From: Lacticaseibacillus saniviri JCM 17471 = DSM 24301 | GTDB lineage: Bacteria; Bacillota; Bacilli; Lactobacillales; Lactobacillaceae | Length of the DNA: 52,255 nucleotides | NCBI RefSeq assembly: GCF_001311785.1 | Contig: NZ_BBBX01000021.1 | Span: 1 to 52,255, forward strand | Direction: 5' to 3' | Shown here: piece after piece, positions 1 through 9,948 of the stretch | How the letters are laid out: every line of letters begins with the position of its first letter | Position numbering within the stretch: position 1 is the stretch's first letter | The notes under the pieces: model-generated | Told to the model about the DNA's origin: nothing | The model's database searches: none | Seen by the model: the letters and a program-made list of their open reading frames with translations, nothing else | Translations under genes and position numbers: made by a program

Positions 1-43
1 AGTCCCGCCCGATTGGGTGCCAACACTGACGCTCTTTTTGTAT

Positions 44-555
44 CTATTCGAACTCGTCATACCCATCCATTTGATCCGGATTGATGTATAGCGTGTAACG
101 CACATCACTGATTTCGCCGTCCGTTAACAGGTAGCTTTCGAGGAAGTAGGGATTGTCGGTTTGCCCGATATGACTCGGTAATGGGAAACCGGCTTTTTCA
201 ATCACTTCAAGCCCCTTGTTAAACGCCATTTCAACGGGAATCTGGGGTGCAAAGCCGTTGGTTGGTTGCGTCACAATCCCGGCCGTTCCTTCGGGCAGAA
301 TCAAGCGTTGCAATCCTTCTGGGGCGTCAGCGTCTTCAGGGAGCACACTGCCGATCCAGTATTGGAAGGTGCCATAAGGTGAGAACACCAACATGGCGGT
401 CCGATTAGGCGTCTCAGCCAGTGCATCTAATTGATCAAAATAACCCGCATCCGTAAATTCTTGCCAAGCTTGGTAAAAGCTGCCCTGCTCGTCACTATTT
501 TCAATCATGTAGACCTGGCCCGCAAAACGCGTTTAGGTTGTGTCAGTAAAGTCAT
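44..555 (-). CDS. GyrI-like / AraC effector-binding domain protein (one frameshift)
   Basis: Small cytoplasmic protein of about 170 aa. It resembles stand-alone effector-binding (GyrI-like) domains, which bind small hydrophobic ligands. The hallmark stretch is FQYWIGSVLPEDADAPEG followed by a LILPEGTAGIV strand. The open frame begins with an internal Met, but a better start lies upstream at ATGATG preceded by AGAGGAGG. From there the peptide MTLLTQPKRVFAGQVYMIEN joins the long frame after one missing base in the AAAA run at 524-527. I therefore extend the gene to 555. Ligand and target are unknown. It lies downstream of the DUF402 gene and is separated from it by a terminator. Family assignment is moderately secure, function is not. 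Confidence 0.6.
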
Positions 556-596
556 CATTGACCTCCTCTTTCAAATTCATCACTGTCAAAAAGAAG

Positions 597-629
597 AGAC
601 TGTAAACTCGGTACTCGCGTTTACAGTCT
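597..629 (-). terminator. Rho-independent terminator after DUF402 gene
   Basis: An 11-bp perfect inverted repeat (AGACTGTAAAC / GTTTACAGTCT) with an 11-nt loop is followed on the minus strand by a T-rich tract (588-592). It lies directly after the DUF402 stop and before the effector-binding gene. Confidence 0.75.
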
Positions 630-639
630 CAGCTCACGC

Positions 640-1176
640 CTAGACCCGATGTGATAACTGTTGATAGCGGTTGTACCACAAATCGATATAAGCCTGTGAG
701 AATGGCCCCTTGCCATGGTTGATCCAATCAACCAAGACACGCACATTGGCCTTTAAAATTTTGTCTGTTGTCGCCGGATATTGCCACTTGCGACGATGGG
801 CCTCGTATTCATCGACATCCAATAAGCGCTTTTCGCCATCAGGAAAGACCTTAACATCCAGGTCATAGTCGATGTATTTCAGGGCCTCTTGATCCAATGA
901 GAATGGTGACGCCAAGTTACAATAATAAGAAACGCCGCCCTCACGAATCATGCCGATCACGTTGAACCAATAGTACCGGTGAAAATAGACAATCGCAGGC
1001 TCGCGGGTCAACCACCGCCTGCCGTCAGATTCGGTTACCAGTGTGTGGTCGTTACAACCAATCACGGCTTCCTCACTGGTCTTTAAAACCATGGTGTCTC
1101 GCCAAGTGCGGTGCAGACTACCATCGTGTTTATAACTCTGGATGGCAACGTAATCGCCTTCTCTTGGAATCTGCAT
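640..1176 (-). CDS. DUF402 nucleoside di/triphosphate phosphatase (UPF0374, YgaC-like)
   Basis: 178 aa, the usual full length for the Gram-positive DUF402/Ntdp family, which hydrolyses nucleoside tri- and diphosphates with divalent metal. The N-terminal signature [20 protein letters not shown] is typical, as are [27 protein letters not shown], the acidic [14 protein letters not shown] core and the LVDWIN segment near the C-terminus. No signal or membrane segment is visible, so it should be cytosolic. No strong Shine-Dalgarno stands before the ATG; the start is set by family alignment. It follows recX by 67 bases on the same strand, so a recX-DUF402 transcript is likely, ending at the stem-loop just past its stop. 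Confidence 0.9.
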   Translation of the reverse strand: MQIPREGDYVAIQSYKHDGSLHRTWRDTMVLKTSEEAVIGCNDHTLVTESDGRRWLTREPAIVYFHRYYWFNVIGMIREGGVSYYCNLASPFSLDQEALKYIDYDLDVKVFPDGEKRLLDVDEYEAHRRKWQYPATTDKILKANVRVLVDWINHGKGPFSQAYIDLWYNRYQQLSHRV

Positions 1177-1242
1177 TATTTAACCAGCTTTCAGATAATC
1201 TTTTCCCATCCGATTATAGCAGAGACCGTACAGATGCCCAAA

Positions 1243-2034
1243 TCATTCTTCCAGCTCATTCAAGACGGCATCGATCTGATCGAGCGCAAACCCCTTGCGA
1301 TAGAGTGCTTGTTTCACCTTTTGCTTGCGCTCATTACCCGTGTACCGGCGCTTGAGCCGCCACTGCTTTTCTGCCTGCTGTTTTAACAGTGCCATTTCGT
1401 TATCTTCTTCGTCATCCCAGTCCAATTGGGCCATGATGGCACTGCTATAATCCGCGTTAAAGCCTTTTTGCGCGAGTCCCTGACGAATGCGGTTAAGACT
1501 TTCTTGATGCGACCGTTGGCGATTGTGTCGCTGTAGCTTGATTGCCACACTATGCCCTAATTCGAGCCACTCAGCGTCGGGCACCTCGGCCAGCGCATCT
1601 TCGATCGTATTGGCCGATACGCCCTTCTCGCGTAACTTCTGGGCGATGACCCGTGGCCCCTTATCACCGATGTGGCGCCGGTCGTTCACGTATAAACGGG
1701 CAAATTGCGCATCGTCCAGATAATTCAGATCCTTGAGTCGCTGAATCGCCGTTTGAATGGCCTCTTCGGGCAAATCGGCCTCCCGCAGATGCGTCACAAC
1801 CTCATGCACACTGCGCGGTTGATAACTCAGATAGTTGAGCGCCGTGGTATTGGCCATGGCGGTCACCTCACCTGCCTTGATGGCAGCAACTTCTTCATCA
1901 CTGAGCTCTTGGCCCTTCATCAACTGAAATTCTATCAGCGTCGATTCACTAACTGGGAAGGCGTATTGGCCATCCAAGAAAACATTGTAGCGACCTTGTC
2001 GTTTTTGTGTCGTAATTTTTGTAATGACTGGCAT
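1243..2034 (-). CDS. recX: Regulatory protein RecX
   Basis: RecX binds RecA filaments and limits RecA ATPase, strand exchange and coprotease activity. The 263-aa product shows the three-helix repeat arrangement of Firmicutes RecX: ALNYLSYQPRSVHEVVTHL, then LKDLNYLDDAQFARLYV with RRHIGDKGPRVIAQKLREKG, then IRQGLAQKGFNADYSSAI, and a C-terminal LYRKGFALDQIDAVL. I start at MPVITKITTQKRQGRYNVFL because AGGAGG lies at the right distance; the frame stays open seven codons further upstream without an SD. It is divergent from the Mga-type regulator, with only about 65 bases between the two starts. It is the best-supported name in this part of the window. Confidence 0.95.
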   Translation of the reverse strand: MPVITKITTQKRQGRYNVFLDGQYAFPVSESTLIEFQLMKGQELSDEEVAAIKAGEVTAMANTTALNYLSYQPRSVHEVVTHLREADLPEEAIQTAIQRLKDLNYLDDAQFARLYVNDRRHIGDKGPRVIAQKLREKGVSANTIEDALAEVPDAEWLELGHSVAIKLQRHNRQRSHQESLNRIRQGLAQKGFNADYSSAIMAQLDWDDEEDNEMALLKQQAEKQWRLKRRYTGNERKQKVKQALYRKGFALDQIDAVLNELEE

Positions 2035-2098
2035 AAAATCCTCCTGCGATGTCATTTGTGTCTATGGTATACTGTTGTTGAAATTGGAGGGAACGTGT

Positions 2099-3620
2099 AT
2101 GTTTGAAGCTTACTTTTTTGATAAACGCGCCACCATCAATTATCGCTTATACAAATCATTAAAGGCAATGCAAGGTGCGGACTTCACCATCAATAAGCTC
2201 AGCAAGTACATGGGTATGTCGTATCAACAAACCTATAATGCCTTCAATGACATTATGAGTGATCTTGATGTGATTGCCCAGATCAAGTCCGATGAATTCA
2301 CTGAAAAGGACTTCTTTCCACTCGCTGAAGGCATCACCGATAATCAGTATCGGTTCTATTTGCTTCAACAAACGATTGCCTTTCGCTTCTTTGATCAACT
2401 CTTTCAGGCCGGCAGCATCGATGTCGACGCCTTTTGTGATGTCAATCAAATTAGTCTGTCCACCTTACGCCGACGTATCGACCCTTACCGCCAATACTTA
2501 AAAACTGTGCAAGTCGATTTTAATATGGCCACATGGCTCCTCGATGGTGAAGAGCGCCACGTCCGGTTTGCCATTTTGACCTTCTTCCAAATTGCTTATC
2601 GTGGCAATGGCTGGCCGCTGCGCACGCTAAACGTGGATACTGTTACGGCAGCATTCAAAGAAATCAACGCGTGCACCGGCCCCTTTTTAATCGGCAAACG
2701 CGTTGCCATCCAAAAATCGATCTGCTCATTCTCGGGGTGCAGTTGCTTCGGATTCGGCAGAACAAAGTGCTCAGTCCATCGGCACGGATGACGCCCATGA
2801 TTCAAGGCAATCCTGAGATCCTGATTTAATTTTTACCGCCGATAACTTTCCACAGTTATCTTCGACCACATTAACGGCGGAGCGCAATTTCTACTACTTC
2901 AGCCGCTCCCGGCTGTTTAATCCTGGCGAAGAACTAACCGAAGAAGATCATCACTTTCTCGATCAGTTCAATACCCATGATACCCCAATCAAGCGGTTCG
3001 CGGACGGCTTGATGAATCAATTGCTGTTAGCCTTTCGTCAGGAAAAAGCCGAAGATCTGGTGCGCAATCGCGTGCTGCACACCAATATTTTACGCTCTGC
3101 CTTCAGTTACTACGCCCTTGAGGGTGCCGTCAGCAATCGGCTCGATTTTGTGGACACCTTGCCCTCTCAGCGTACCAGTGCCGAGATTCAGGCGCTAATC
3201 GCCGACTTCATTCAAACCTTTCAGGATAATGATGTGACTTTCAGCGAGTACCTCCCCAAATTTGCTTCGGAACTCTATCTGATTGTATCGACTAGCCTGG
3301 CTGAGCTCGATCCCAGCCAGAAATTAGTGGTTCAAGTGGCGATGGAGACGGAAACCTTCTTGGCCCGTGATCTTTTCATCTTCTTGCGCGATGTCAGCTT
3401 TATCACTTTTGTCACGGAGCCTGGGCACAATCCCGATGTGATTGTGAGTTCATTCGGCAATATCTCAGACCTTCTCAAGCTCACCGGTACTTCGTTGCCC
3501 GATGACACCGAAGTTATCTACTGGAGCCCGGAATCCACAGACAACGATTTCTTCAATCTCTACATGGCACTCAAGCGCATCCACAATGCTCGTGAGTTAG
3601 ATGCCACCGCCAAGGGATAG
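2099..3620 (+). CDS. Mga-type HTH transcriptional regulator (two frameshifts)
   Basis: Probable regulator of about 506 aa with Mga-family architecture. An N-terminal HTH comprises LYKSLKAMQGADFTINKLSK and MGMSYQQTYNAFNDIM. A second HTH of the Mga helix-turn-helix type follows (FDQLFQAGSIDVDAF, QISLSTLRRRI) with the usual extension to ERHVRFAILTFFQIAYRG. The frame breaks twice: near 2700 it passes to the reading with DLLILGVQLLRIRQNKV, and near 2815 to the reading with DLIFTADNFPQL, which then runs to the stop. Each break equals one lost base. The start has GGAGGG in front. Target genes are unknown; it lies alone, divergent from recX, and ends at a copy of the dispersed repeat. Confidence 0.7.
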
Positions 3621-3644
3621 ACAACTAAACCAATTAACTAACAA

Positions 3645-3915
3645 GGGGGGTGTGACAAAACGTAGTTTTGTCACACCCCCCCTATTTCAATTCCTGAACA
3701 AAATAGATTAATCGTGTTCCAAAAGACTGAGACTTCCGGTTAACAAAGAAGTGTGCGAACTCGCGCTTAGCAACTGAGCACCAGCATAGGTTCGTTTAAT
3801 TGGCGATTTGTGCCAATAACGAACCAAGCTGGGCGTAAGTTGTTGTGAGTTCAAACACGTTAAGGATTGATTCAAAGCCTAAGTTCGGGCTTTAGCATCA
3901 ACCTTGTTTATCCTT
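3645..3915 (+). repeat. Dispersed structured repeat, copy 1
   Basis: Fills most of the 330-base gap after the Mga-type gene; no gene is visible here. It opens with a long hairpin (GGGGTGTGACAAAAC, 3-nt loop, GTTTTGTCACACCCC). A nested structure follows, whose inner stem is GGTTCGTT..ATTGGC / GCCAAT.AACGAACC (about 3794-3831) and whose outer stem is GCGCTTAGC / GCTGGGCGT. A third stem-loop near 3868-3906 uses AAAGCC / GGGCTTT. A second copy lies at 18274-18555 with about 80% identity by eye, and a truncated one at 24348-24445. Outer-stem differences between copies are pairing-compatible, mostly as G-U pairs on this strand. Confidence 0.8.
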
Positions 3916-3949
3916 CCACTCAAAGCGTCTTTTATCACAACTTCTGTTT

Positions 3950-4514
3950 CTATGGTTTATGTATCCGACCAGATTTCACGTTGGCCACAATTTTTAACAC
4001 AATCAAAATAACTGCTAAGCCGAGCAAGATCATTAACAGCACGGCCGCATCCATGACATAGGCAATGATGCCGAGAATCAGGATAGCCAGCAACCAATAC
4101 ATGAACCAATTCGTTTGAATTAATTTCATCAAGCGACTCACCTCAGTGACGTGGCCGCGCGCGATAGCCGACAAATAAAGTAAGGCTTCATAGCCGGTCA
4201 AGCCGACAATCACGCCGACGGTCACAACAACCACATCGGGTTTCTTAACAAAAATAGCGCCATGATCAGGACGAACACTGCAGCAAAATAAATGGTCTGC
4301 AACGTTTGTTCGGTGCAATCGCGAAGGTTGCTTGCGGAGATTGATAAGATAACGTATGCTTAGCACTGAATCTGCCAACCTGATAGGTCACCGCATCACC
4401 TTTTGTGACGGGTAATTCTAAGACGTCACCAACCTTGAGCTCATGTTCGGTACCGTTGTGCCAGACTTTGGCCTTCAATCGTTGACTCGTTGGATTCTCA
4501 TAAATAATTTTCAC
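3950..4514 (-). CDS. Unknown membrane protein (two frameshifts)
   Basis: No family recognised. Starting at a GTG preceded by GGAGG, the product begins with a soluble beta-rich domain (VKIIYENPTSQRLKAKVWHN, then HELKVGDVLELPVTKGDAV). After a break near 4300 it continues in another frame with a membrane helix (TIYFAAVFVLIMALFLL). After a second break near 4245 it continues with VVVVTVGVIVGLTGYEALLY and a hydrophobic pair ending in IIAYVMDAAVLLMILLGLAV. Rejoined length is about 187 aa, with three or four membrane segments. Both breaks fit one lost base at an A or C run. It is divergent from rlmD, with start sites about 70 bases apart. Confidence 0.5.
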
Positions 4515-4582
4515 AGTATATTTCCTCCGCTTTCCATTATACAATGGGACATCGTCAGAAAGAAATCAAAAAGGAGAGTTTT

Positions 4583-5950
4583 TTGGACTCAGAAGTAAAA
4601 ATTGGGCAACGCTTCCCACTCACCATCAAGCGATTAGATATTAACGGCGCCGGTATCGGCTACTATAAGCGCAAAATCACCTTTGTCACCGGGGCATTCC
4701 CACAAGAAGTCGTGGTCGCTGAAGTCACAGCTGTTCACGAACGCTATTTAGAAGCCAAGGTGCACCGTGTTAAGGTAGCATCCAAGTCGCGGATCAAGCC
4801 AATCGATCCCGAATACGGCAAAGTCGGCGGCATTGAATTAGGCGCACTCGCCTATCCCGCCCAACTCAGTTTCAAGCGCGATGTGGTCTCACAATCACTC
4901 GCCAAATTCAAACCAGAGGGCTGGCAACACTATCAATTGCGGCCAACAATCGGCATGAGCAATCCCATGCATTACCGCAATAAGGCACAATTCCAGGTGC
5001 GGATGATTGACGGTCATGTCAAGGCCGGTCTCTATGCCCCAAACAGCCATCACCTGATTCCACTCAGCAGCTTTGCGACCCAACGGCCACTCACCATGTC
5101 GGTCATCAATAAGCTCTGTGCCATTCTCGAACGGCTCCACATGCCGATCTATAGTGAAAAGACCAATTCCGGCAGTATCAAAACCATGGTGGTGCGCGAA
5201 TCATTTAGCACCGGCGAAGTGCAACTCACTTTGATTACCAACACCAAGGATCTGCCACATCGGTCCGAGTTACTGATGGCGATTGCGAGTGAACTGCCAA
5301 TGGTTGTCACCGTGATGCAAAACATCAATCCCGGTAAGACACCATTGATTTGGGGTCTTGAAAGCCATCTCCTTGCTGGTCAGCCTTACATCACCGAGAA
5401 TTTATTGGGCCGCGACTTCCGGCTGTCACCCCAAGCCTTCTTACAGTTGAATCCACAAATGACCGAGAAGCTCTATCAATTGGCCATCGATGCGCTGGAC
5501 TTGAGTAAAGATGAAACCCTAGTCGATGCCTACTCCGGGATCGGGACAATTGGGATCAGTCTCGCCCACACCGCTAAGGAAGTGCGCGGGATGGATATCA
5601 TTCCTGAAGCGATTGAAGACGCCAAACAAAACGCCAAACAAAATGGCGTCAACAACACACACTATGAAGTCGGTCCCGCCGAAGTCATCATGCCGCAATG
5701 GGTCAAAGAAGGCTTTAAACCCGATGCTGTGATTGTTGATCCGCCGCGTGCAGGTCTCGACAGTAAGTTTATCGACACGCTGTTGACGATCAAGCCTAAG
5801 AAGTTTGTTTATATTTCATGTAACCCATCAACATTGGCGCGTGATTTAACCAAATTGAGCCAAGTCTATCACGTCGATTACATTCAATCGATTGATATGT
5901 TCCCACAAACGGCACGCTGTGAAGCGGTCGTCAAATTTACGCGTATCTAA
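4583..5950 (+). CDS. rlmD: 23S rRNA (uracil-5-)-methyltransferase RlmD/RumA family
   Basis: SAM-dependent methyltransferase that makes 5-methyluridine in 23S rRNA. Domain order: N-terminal TRAM domain (KIGQRFPLTIKRLDINGAGI), RNA-binding central part, then a Rossmann methyltransferase with the SAM motif VDAYSGIGTIGISLA, VDPPRAGLD, and the catalytic cysteine in YISCNPSTLARDL. Near the C-terminus MFPQTARCEAVV is diagnostic of the TrmA/RlmD group. The frame opens at ATG 4544, but AAGGAG stands before an in-frame TTG (4583). The upstream ATG directly abuts a TATACAAT sequence, so I take the TTG; length is about 455 aa. A strong terminator follows. Which uridine it modifies cannot be told from sequence. 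Confidence 0.88.
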   Translation: MDSEVKIGQRFPLTIKRLDINGAGIGYYKRKITFVTGAFPQEVVVAEVTAVHERYLEAKVHRVKVASKSRIKPIDPEYGKVGGIELGALAYPAQLSFKRDVVSQSLAKFKPEGWQHYQLRPTIGMSNPMHYRNKAQFQVRMIDGHVKAGLYAPNSHHLIPLSSFATQRPLTMSVINKLCAILERLHMPIYSEKTNSGSIKTMVVRESFSTGEVQLTLITNTKDLPHRSELLMAIASELPMVVTVMQNINPGKTPLIWGLESHLLAGQPYITENLLGRDFRLSPQAFLQLNPQMTEKLYQLAIDALDLSKDETLVDAYSGIGTIGISLAHTAKEVRGMDIIPEAIEDAKQNAKQNGVNNTHYEVGPAEVIMPQWVKEGFKPDAVIVDPPRAGLDSKFIDTLLTIKPKKFVYISCNPSTLARDLTKLSQVYHVDYIQSIDMFPQTARCEAVVKFTRI

Positions 5951-5963
5951 TGCAACACAAAAT

Positions 5964-6003
5964 AAGTGCAGGTGTCCCGGATTGGGTCACCTGCACTTTT
6001 TTG
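5964..6003 (+). terminator. Terminator of rlmD
   Basis: Perfect 11-bp stem AAGTGCAGGTG / CACCTGCACTT with a 13-nt loop, followed by TTTTTT. It lies between convergent rlmD and the ABC permease and may serve both. Confidence 0.85.
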
Positions 6004-6013
6004 TGTATCCAGT

Positions 6014-7254
6014 TTATTTGCCTTGTTCTGAGCGCCAGATCTGCCATGATTTGCGCATTGATTTCAAGACCCCCGCATCCGAATAAACCAAGACATTACT
6101 GCGATAAATCGCAACGGATAACCAGGTAAAGGCAATCAAGAAGATAATCGAAACCGCTAAGCTGATCAAGGCCTCCGCCGCACCAGCGCGACCCAGTGTC
6201 AGTCGGACTGGCATCACAGACGCACTGATAAATGGCACATAGCTCGCCACTTTGACCACGATCGCGTCATTTGTTGGGCAATCAATGCTCCGAAGTAACC
6301 GAGCATCCCAAACAGCGAGATTGGCATGACGGCCTGTTGCACCTGTTCCAGATTGGAGACTAACGACCCCGCCATCGCTGCCAAAACCGCATACAACAGC
6401 GTGCCAATCAGGAAGAAGGCAACCGTGATTAAGCCCGGTGCATTCCAGAGGAACGACAGATCAACCCCGTGCAGATATTGCTGAATGAAGCTCTGGTTTT
6501 TGGCCCACTGCCAGGCGATGGCACCGGTGACCGCATAGACCGCGATTTGCACCAATAAGAGGGCAAAGACACCCGCAATTTTGCCAAAAAATTGGGTTGT
6601 GGCACTGACAGATGAGAGCAGGATTTCCATAATCCGGGAACCCTTCTCGGTCGCAATCTCTGAGGCCAACATGGAACCATAGGTCATGGTCACCATGATC
6701 ATCAGGAAGGTGACCGCAAAGGCAAAGCCGCGATTGATGTCACCGGCCGAGTTGGACTTGGCTACCTGTTTGCCATCCACGAAGGCCACCGTTTTGGTCG
6801 TCACCTTAGCCGGTGTGAGCAGCGCGCTGAGCTGTGTCGGCGTCAGTTTCAACGCCGCTGCGGCTTGCTGGGTTTTCAGCCTCGACAAGCTCTGATTGAG
6901 CGTCGTGTCCGAAACAGTCTGTGAATTCTCGCGATTCTTATAACTCGCCTTGAATGTCGGTGTTAACGACACGGTCAACACGCCATCGACCTTCTCATCA
7001 GCTAGCGCCTTTTGTGCCGCTTGCGCCGAATACGTTTTGTACTTGGTCTCCTTGTCTTGCTGAGCGAGGAGTGGTGCCAGTGGTTGCTCGCTGACCACCG
7101 CAACCTTAGCGGGTTCAGTGGTCTGAGCGACGTAGTAGAAAATACCGCCACCAATTAACAACACAATCAATGGTGACAGAACAAGAAAAATCCACGACCC
7201 GCTTTTCAAGTTCTTAAAGAAGACTTGGCTGAAGACAACCCAGAATTTACGCAT
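6014..7254 (-). CDS. ABC-2 type exporter permease, NatB/YhaP-like (one frameshift)
   Basis: Membrane subunit of an ABC exporter. It has an N-terminal membrane helix (WIFLVLSPLIVLLIGGGIFY) and a large extracellular domain of about 150 aa (VAVVSEQPLAPLLAQQDKE and on). Five or so membrane helices follow, with the conserved loop SEIATEKGSRIMEILLSSVS characteristic of NatB/YhaP (ABC2_membrane_3). Near 6262 the frame breaks after ALIAQQM and resumes with DAIVVKVASYVPFISASVMP, the usual C-terminal part. One missing base at AACAAATG explains it. The start ATG overlaps the end of the ATPase gene, as expected for a translationally coupled pair; GTG three codons upstream is the alternative. Known family roles are Na+ or drug/peptide export; the substrate here is unknown. 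Confidence 0.82.
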
Positions 7255-8142
7255 GGACTTCACCCACTTTCATTCTGAAAATCTCATCCAACGTTGGTGG
7301 CTGCTGACTGAATTCAGGAATATAGCCGGACTGTGTTGCAGCATCAAAAATGCGATGTCCCACCGCCTCATCGGCCAAGGTCAATTCAAAGCTTTGCCCA
7401 TGACGGACAACCTTCTGCACCCCATCGAATTGTTTGAAATCAGCTTCAGTCAGCGGTGACTCGATGAACAGCTTCGTGCGGCCAAAAGACTGCCGAATCG
7501 CATCCACCGTGCCATTGAGCACCATTTCCCCAGTCCGCAACATCACCAGATGATCGGAAATTGCCTCGACATTGGCCATATCGTGACTGGAATAGATAAT
7601 CGCGGCACCATTATCACGCAGCATTTGAATGCCATCTTGGAGTAAGCTGGCATTCACTGGATCAAGCCCTGAGAAGGGTTCATCCAGAATCACTAGCTTG
7701 GGCATATGAATCAGCGTCGCAATCAATTGCACCTTTTGCTGGTTCCCCTTACTCAAGTCCTTCACCTTATCCGTACGCTTACCTTTCACTTGGAACCGCT
7801 CGAACCAAGGATCAATCTGGGCCCGAACATCGGCCGCCTTCATGCCCCGCAAGCGAGCAAAATAAACAATTTGGTCCTCAACTCGCATCTTGGGATACAG
7901 CCCGCGTTCTTCAGGCAAATATCCAATGATGTCATAGTCTTGGTGGGTGAGTGGCTTCCCATCCCACAGAATTTCGCCCGAATCGGGAGTTAAAAATTAA
8001 GGATCATTCGGAATGTGGTGGTCTTGCCCGCCCCATTTTGACCGATTAAGCCCATGATTTCACCTGGTTTGACGGTGAAATTCTCGTGACTGACAGCGGT
8101 CATGGCACCGAATGTCTTCGTCAAATCTTTCACTTCAAGCAT
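7247..8142 (-). CDS. ABC exporter ATPase, NatA/YhaQ-like (one frameshift)
   Basis: ATP-binding subunit paired with the following permease. Reading from the ATG behind GGAGGAGA gives MLEVKDLTKTFGAMTAVSH and the Walker A motif GLIGQNGAGKTTTFRM. The frame then breaks in the T run near 7994 and resumes at LTPDSGEIL. GYLPEERGLYP, the signature LSKGNQQKV, Walker B KLVILDEPFSGLDP and the H-loop YSSHDM follow, so all ATPase motifs are present once the break is repaired. The C-terminal 80 residues form the extra domain usual for NatA-type proteins. Length about 299 aa. The gene overlaps the permease start. Confidence 0.85.
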
Positions 8143-8433
8143 TTCGTCTCCTCCAATCGTTCTCTTTTGAGTATACCTGAGTCGAGAAAGGACTGAAAAC
8201 TAATTCACATTTGGATCAGTTCATCTGCCTTAAAATAAATCTGTTGCGTGGCACCAATCCGAACCAGATCGCGATCTTTCTGGTCATCTATTTGCCTCCT
8301 GACACTCAAGCTTAGTGGAATGCATTAAATGTAACCGCTCCATTTGTGGCTGTCAATGCGCATTGAACGTTTTCAGGTGACGCCAGCTTTGCTTCAAAGT
8401 AAGATGAAGCCAGACACATTCAGGAGGTGCACG
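8143..8433. other. Intergenic region with a possible very small ORF
   Basis: About 290 bases between the divergent ABC operon and the deoxyribosyltransferase gene. On the minus strand AGGAGG (about 8297) is followed by an ATG frame that stops after 24 codons. The neighbouring frame reads DDQKDRDLVRIGATQQIYF and ends at 8208. If one base is missing near the start, this could be a peptide of about 28 aa. Nothing else clear is seen; no terminator or riboswitch. Confidence 0.25.
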
Positions 8434-8913
8434 ATGAAGATTTATTTTGCTAACGGACTGTTCAGCCAGGCCGATTACCAGTTCAATCAACAATTAACCG
8501 CCAAGATTCGGGAGATGTTCCCAGAAGTGACCGTTTATCTGCCTCAAGAAAATGCGGCCATCAATGATAAGAATGCGTATGCGGACTCACAGATGATTGC
8601 ACAGGCCGACACCGCTGAACTGCTCAGTGCTGATTTGATGCTCGCTGTTCTTGACGGCGTCACAATCGATAGTGGGGTTGCCAGTGAAATTGGGGTCGCT
8701 TATGCCAACCACCTACCGATCATTGGCCTGTACACAGACAGTCGGCAACAAGGCGCCACTCACGAGAAGAAACTCGCCGCGCTGCAAGAAATTGCCGAGA
8801 ATCAATTTCATTATCTCAACCTCTACACCACAGGACTCATCAAGCTGAACGGCACCATTGTCAACAACACCGAAGACTTGCTCGAAGCGATTGCCAATTA
8901 TATCCAGGCGTAA
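8434..8913 (+). CDS. ntd: Nucleoside 2-deoxyribosyltransferase
   Basis: 159 aa, the normal length for lactobacillus N-deoxyribosyltransferases, which swap the base of 2'-deoxynucleosides in purine and pyrimidine salvage. Visible motifs: MKIYFANGLFSQADYQFNQQ at the N-terminus, the acidic DGVTIDSGVASEIGVAY block holding the expected catalytic glutamate, and GLIKLNGTIVNN near the end. The open frame extends 30 codons upstream, but CAGGAGG directly before ATG 8434 and family alignment fix the start. No membrane segment; cytosolic. Whether it is type I (purine only) or II cannot be decided here. Confidence 0.88.
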   Translation: MKIYFANGLFSQADYQFNQQLTAKIREMFPEVTVYLPQENAAINDKNAYADSQMIAQADTAELLSADLMLAVLDGVTIDSGVASEIGVAYANHLPIIGLYTDSRQQGATHEKKLAALQEIAENQFHYLNLYTTGLIKLNGTIVNNTEDLLEAIANYIQA

Positions 8914-9072
8914 CATGATTGTCGCGAACGATTATTGTTACAGTTTGATGACAGATTAACGATTTGGTTACATCACAATGACACTTCTACTGTAAATGCG
9001 CTTTCACCATCGGTTTCGGCTTATGATGGTTGTCGGAAGTTAAAAACGCAATGACTTAAAAACAGGAGTGTC

Positions 9073-9873
9073 ATGATGAAATTAAAATCAATCTTATTAA
9101 CCCTTGTTGCTACAGCAAGCTTGGGATTCACAGTGAGCCAGACAACAACCGCTAATCAAACTGTTCACGCCGCAACAGCCATCGCGACAAAAACTGTCAG
9201 CTATGTACCAAACTACGGTATCGCGGTCTACAAGCAACCTGCTGGCGCCGCAACAAGCCAAACCTTGAAGCATGGGACCAACTGGAAGATTTATTCTTAC
9301 AAGACCGTCAACGGTGTTCAATGGGCCAGTGTTGGGACGAACCAATGGGTCCAAGCGGCTTACATGAAGGACTTCACCAGCAATGGCGTTGAAGTCAAGT
9401 ACGTTAACTACAAAGAAAATTATGGTATCGCTGTTTATCGCTCCCCTTACACCATGGCAACAACCGGCCAAACCCTGAAACATGGGACAAGCTGGAAGGT
9501 GAACGGTTACGTCACCACCAATGGTAAGAAATGGGCAAACATTGGCACTAATCAATGGGTTCAAGCGGCTTACTTATCAAGCACAGTACCCGTTGCGCAA
9601 GCGCCTGCTCGGACAATGACGGCAACTGCTTATGATCCTCGTATTCTCGGTAACTATACTTTTGGTTACGATACAGTTGCTGCTAACTTGAGCGTGTTCC
9701 CTCGTGGGACAAAGCTTGCCATTACATTTGCTAATGGGACAACAAAGACTTATGTCGTTCGTGATACCGGTGGCTTTGCTTATGCCAACCCTAATCAACT
9801 CGATATCGCAATGCCTAATTCACAAGCTTTACAATTTGGCCGTCAGACAATTTCTGTTCGGGTCATCAAGTAA
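9073..9873 (+). CDS. Secreted protein with two SLAP-like repeats and a C-terminal 3D domain
   Basis: 266 aa. The signal peptide is KLKSILLTLVATASLGFTVS, with cleavage likely near VHA. Two repeats of about 62 aa follow (about residues 38-100 and 105-168). Each has the pattern YV.NYGIAVY.......T.LKHGT.WK......NG..WA..GTNQWVQAAY, similar to the SLAP/SH3-like wall-binding modules of lactobacilli. The C-terminal 85 aa form a 3D (YocH/RlpA-like double-psi) domain: MTATAYDP, TVAANLSVFPRGTKLAI, VRDTGGFA, QLDIAMP. Three conserved aspartates are visible (TAYDP, VRDTG, LDIAM). Proteins of this kind act on or bind peptidoglycan outside the cell. It converges with another SLAP-repeat protein. GGAG precedes ATGATG; either ATG may start. 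Confidence 0.85.
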   Translation: MMKLKSILLTLVATASLGFTVSQTTTANQTVHAATAIATKTVSYVPNYGIAVYKQPAGAATSQTLKHGTNWKIYSYKTVNGVQWASVGTNQWVQAAYMKDFTSNGVEVKYVNYKENYGIAVYRSPYTMATTGQTLKHGTSWKVNGYVTTNGKKWANIGTNQWVQAAYLSSTVPVAQAPARTMTATAYDPRILGNYTFGYDTVAANLSVFPRGTKLAITFANGTTKTYVVRDTGGFAYANPNQLDIAMPNSQALQFGRQTISVRVIK

Positions 9874-9877
9874 TCAA

Positions 9878-9930
9878 AAAAGGCGTTGTGCCAAAACCAA
9901 TGACGGTTTTGGCACAACGCCTTTTTATTT
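9878..9930. terminator. Bidirectional terminator between two secreted-protein genes
   Basis: AAAAAAGGCGTTGTGCCAAAACC pairs with GGTTTTGGCACAACGCCTTTTT: a 17-bp or longer perfect stem with a 6-nt loop, flanked by A and T runs. It serves both convergent genes. Confidence 0.9.
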
Positions 9931-9948
9931 GTCTTCAATTCGCTTTAA

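Noticed and set aside
9097..9564. Long open frame opposite the 3D-domain protein (155 codons)
   Set aside because: Antisense shadow of repetitive coding DNA, with no SD and no family similarity; the plus-strand gene has a signal peptide and known domains.
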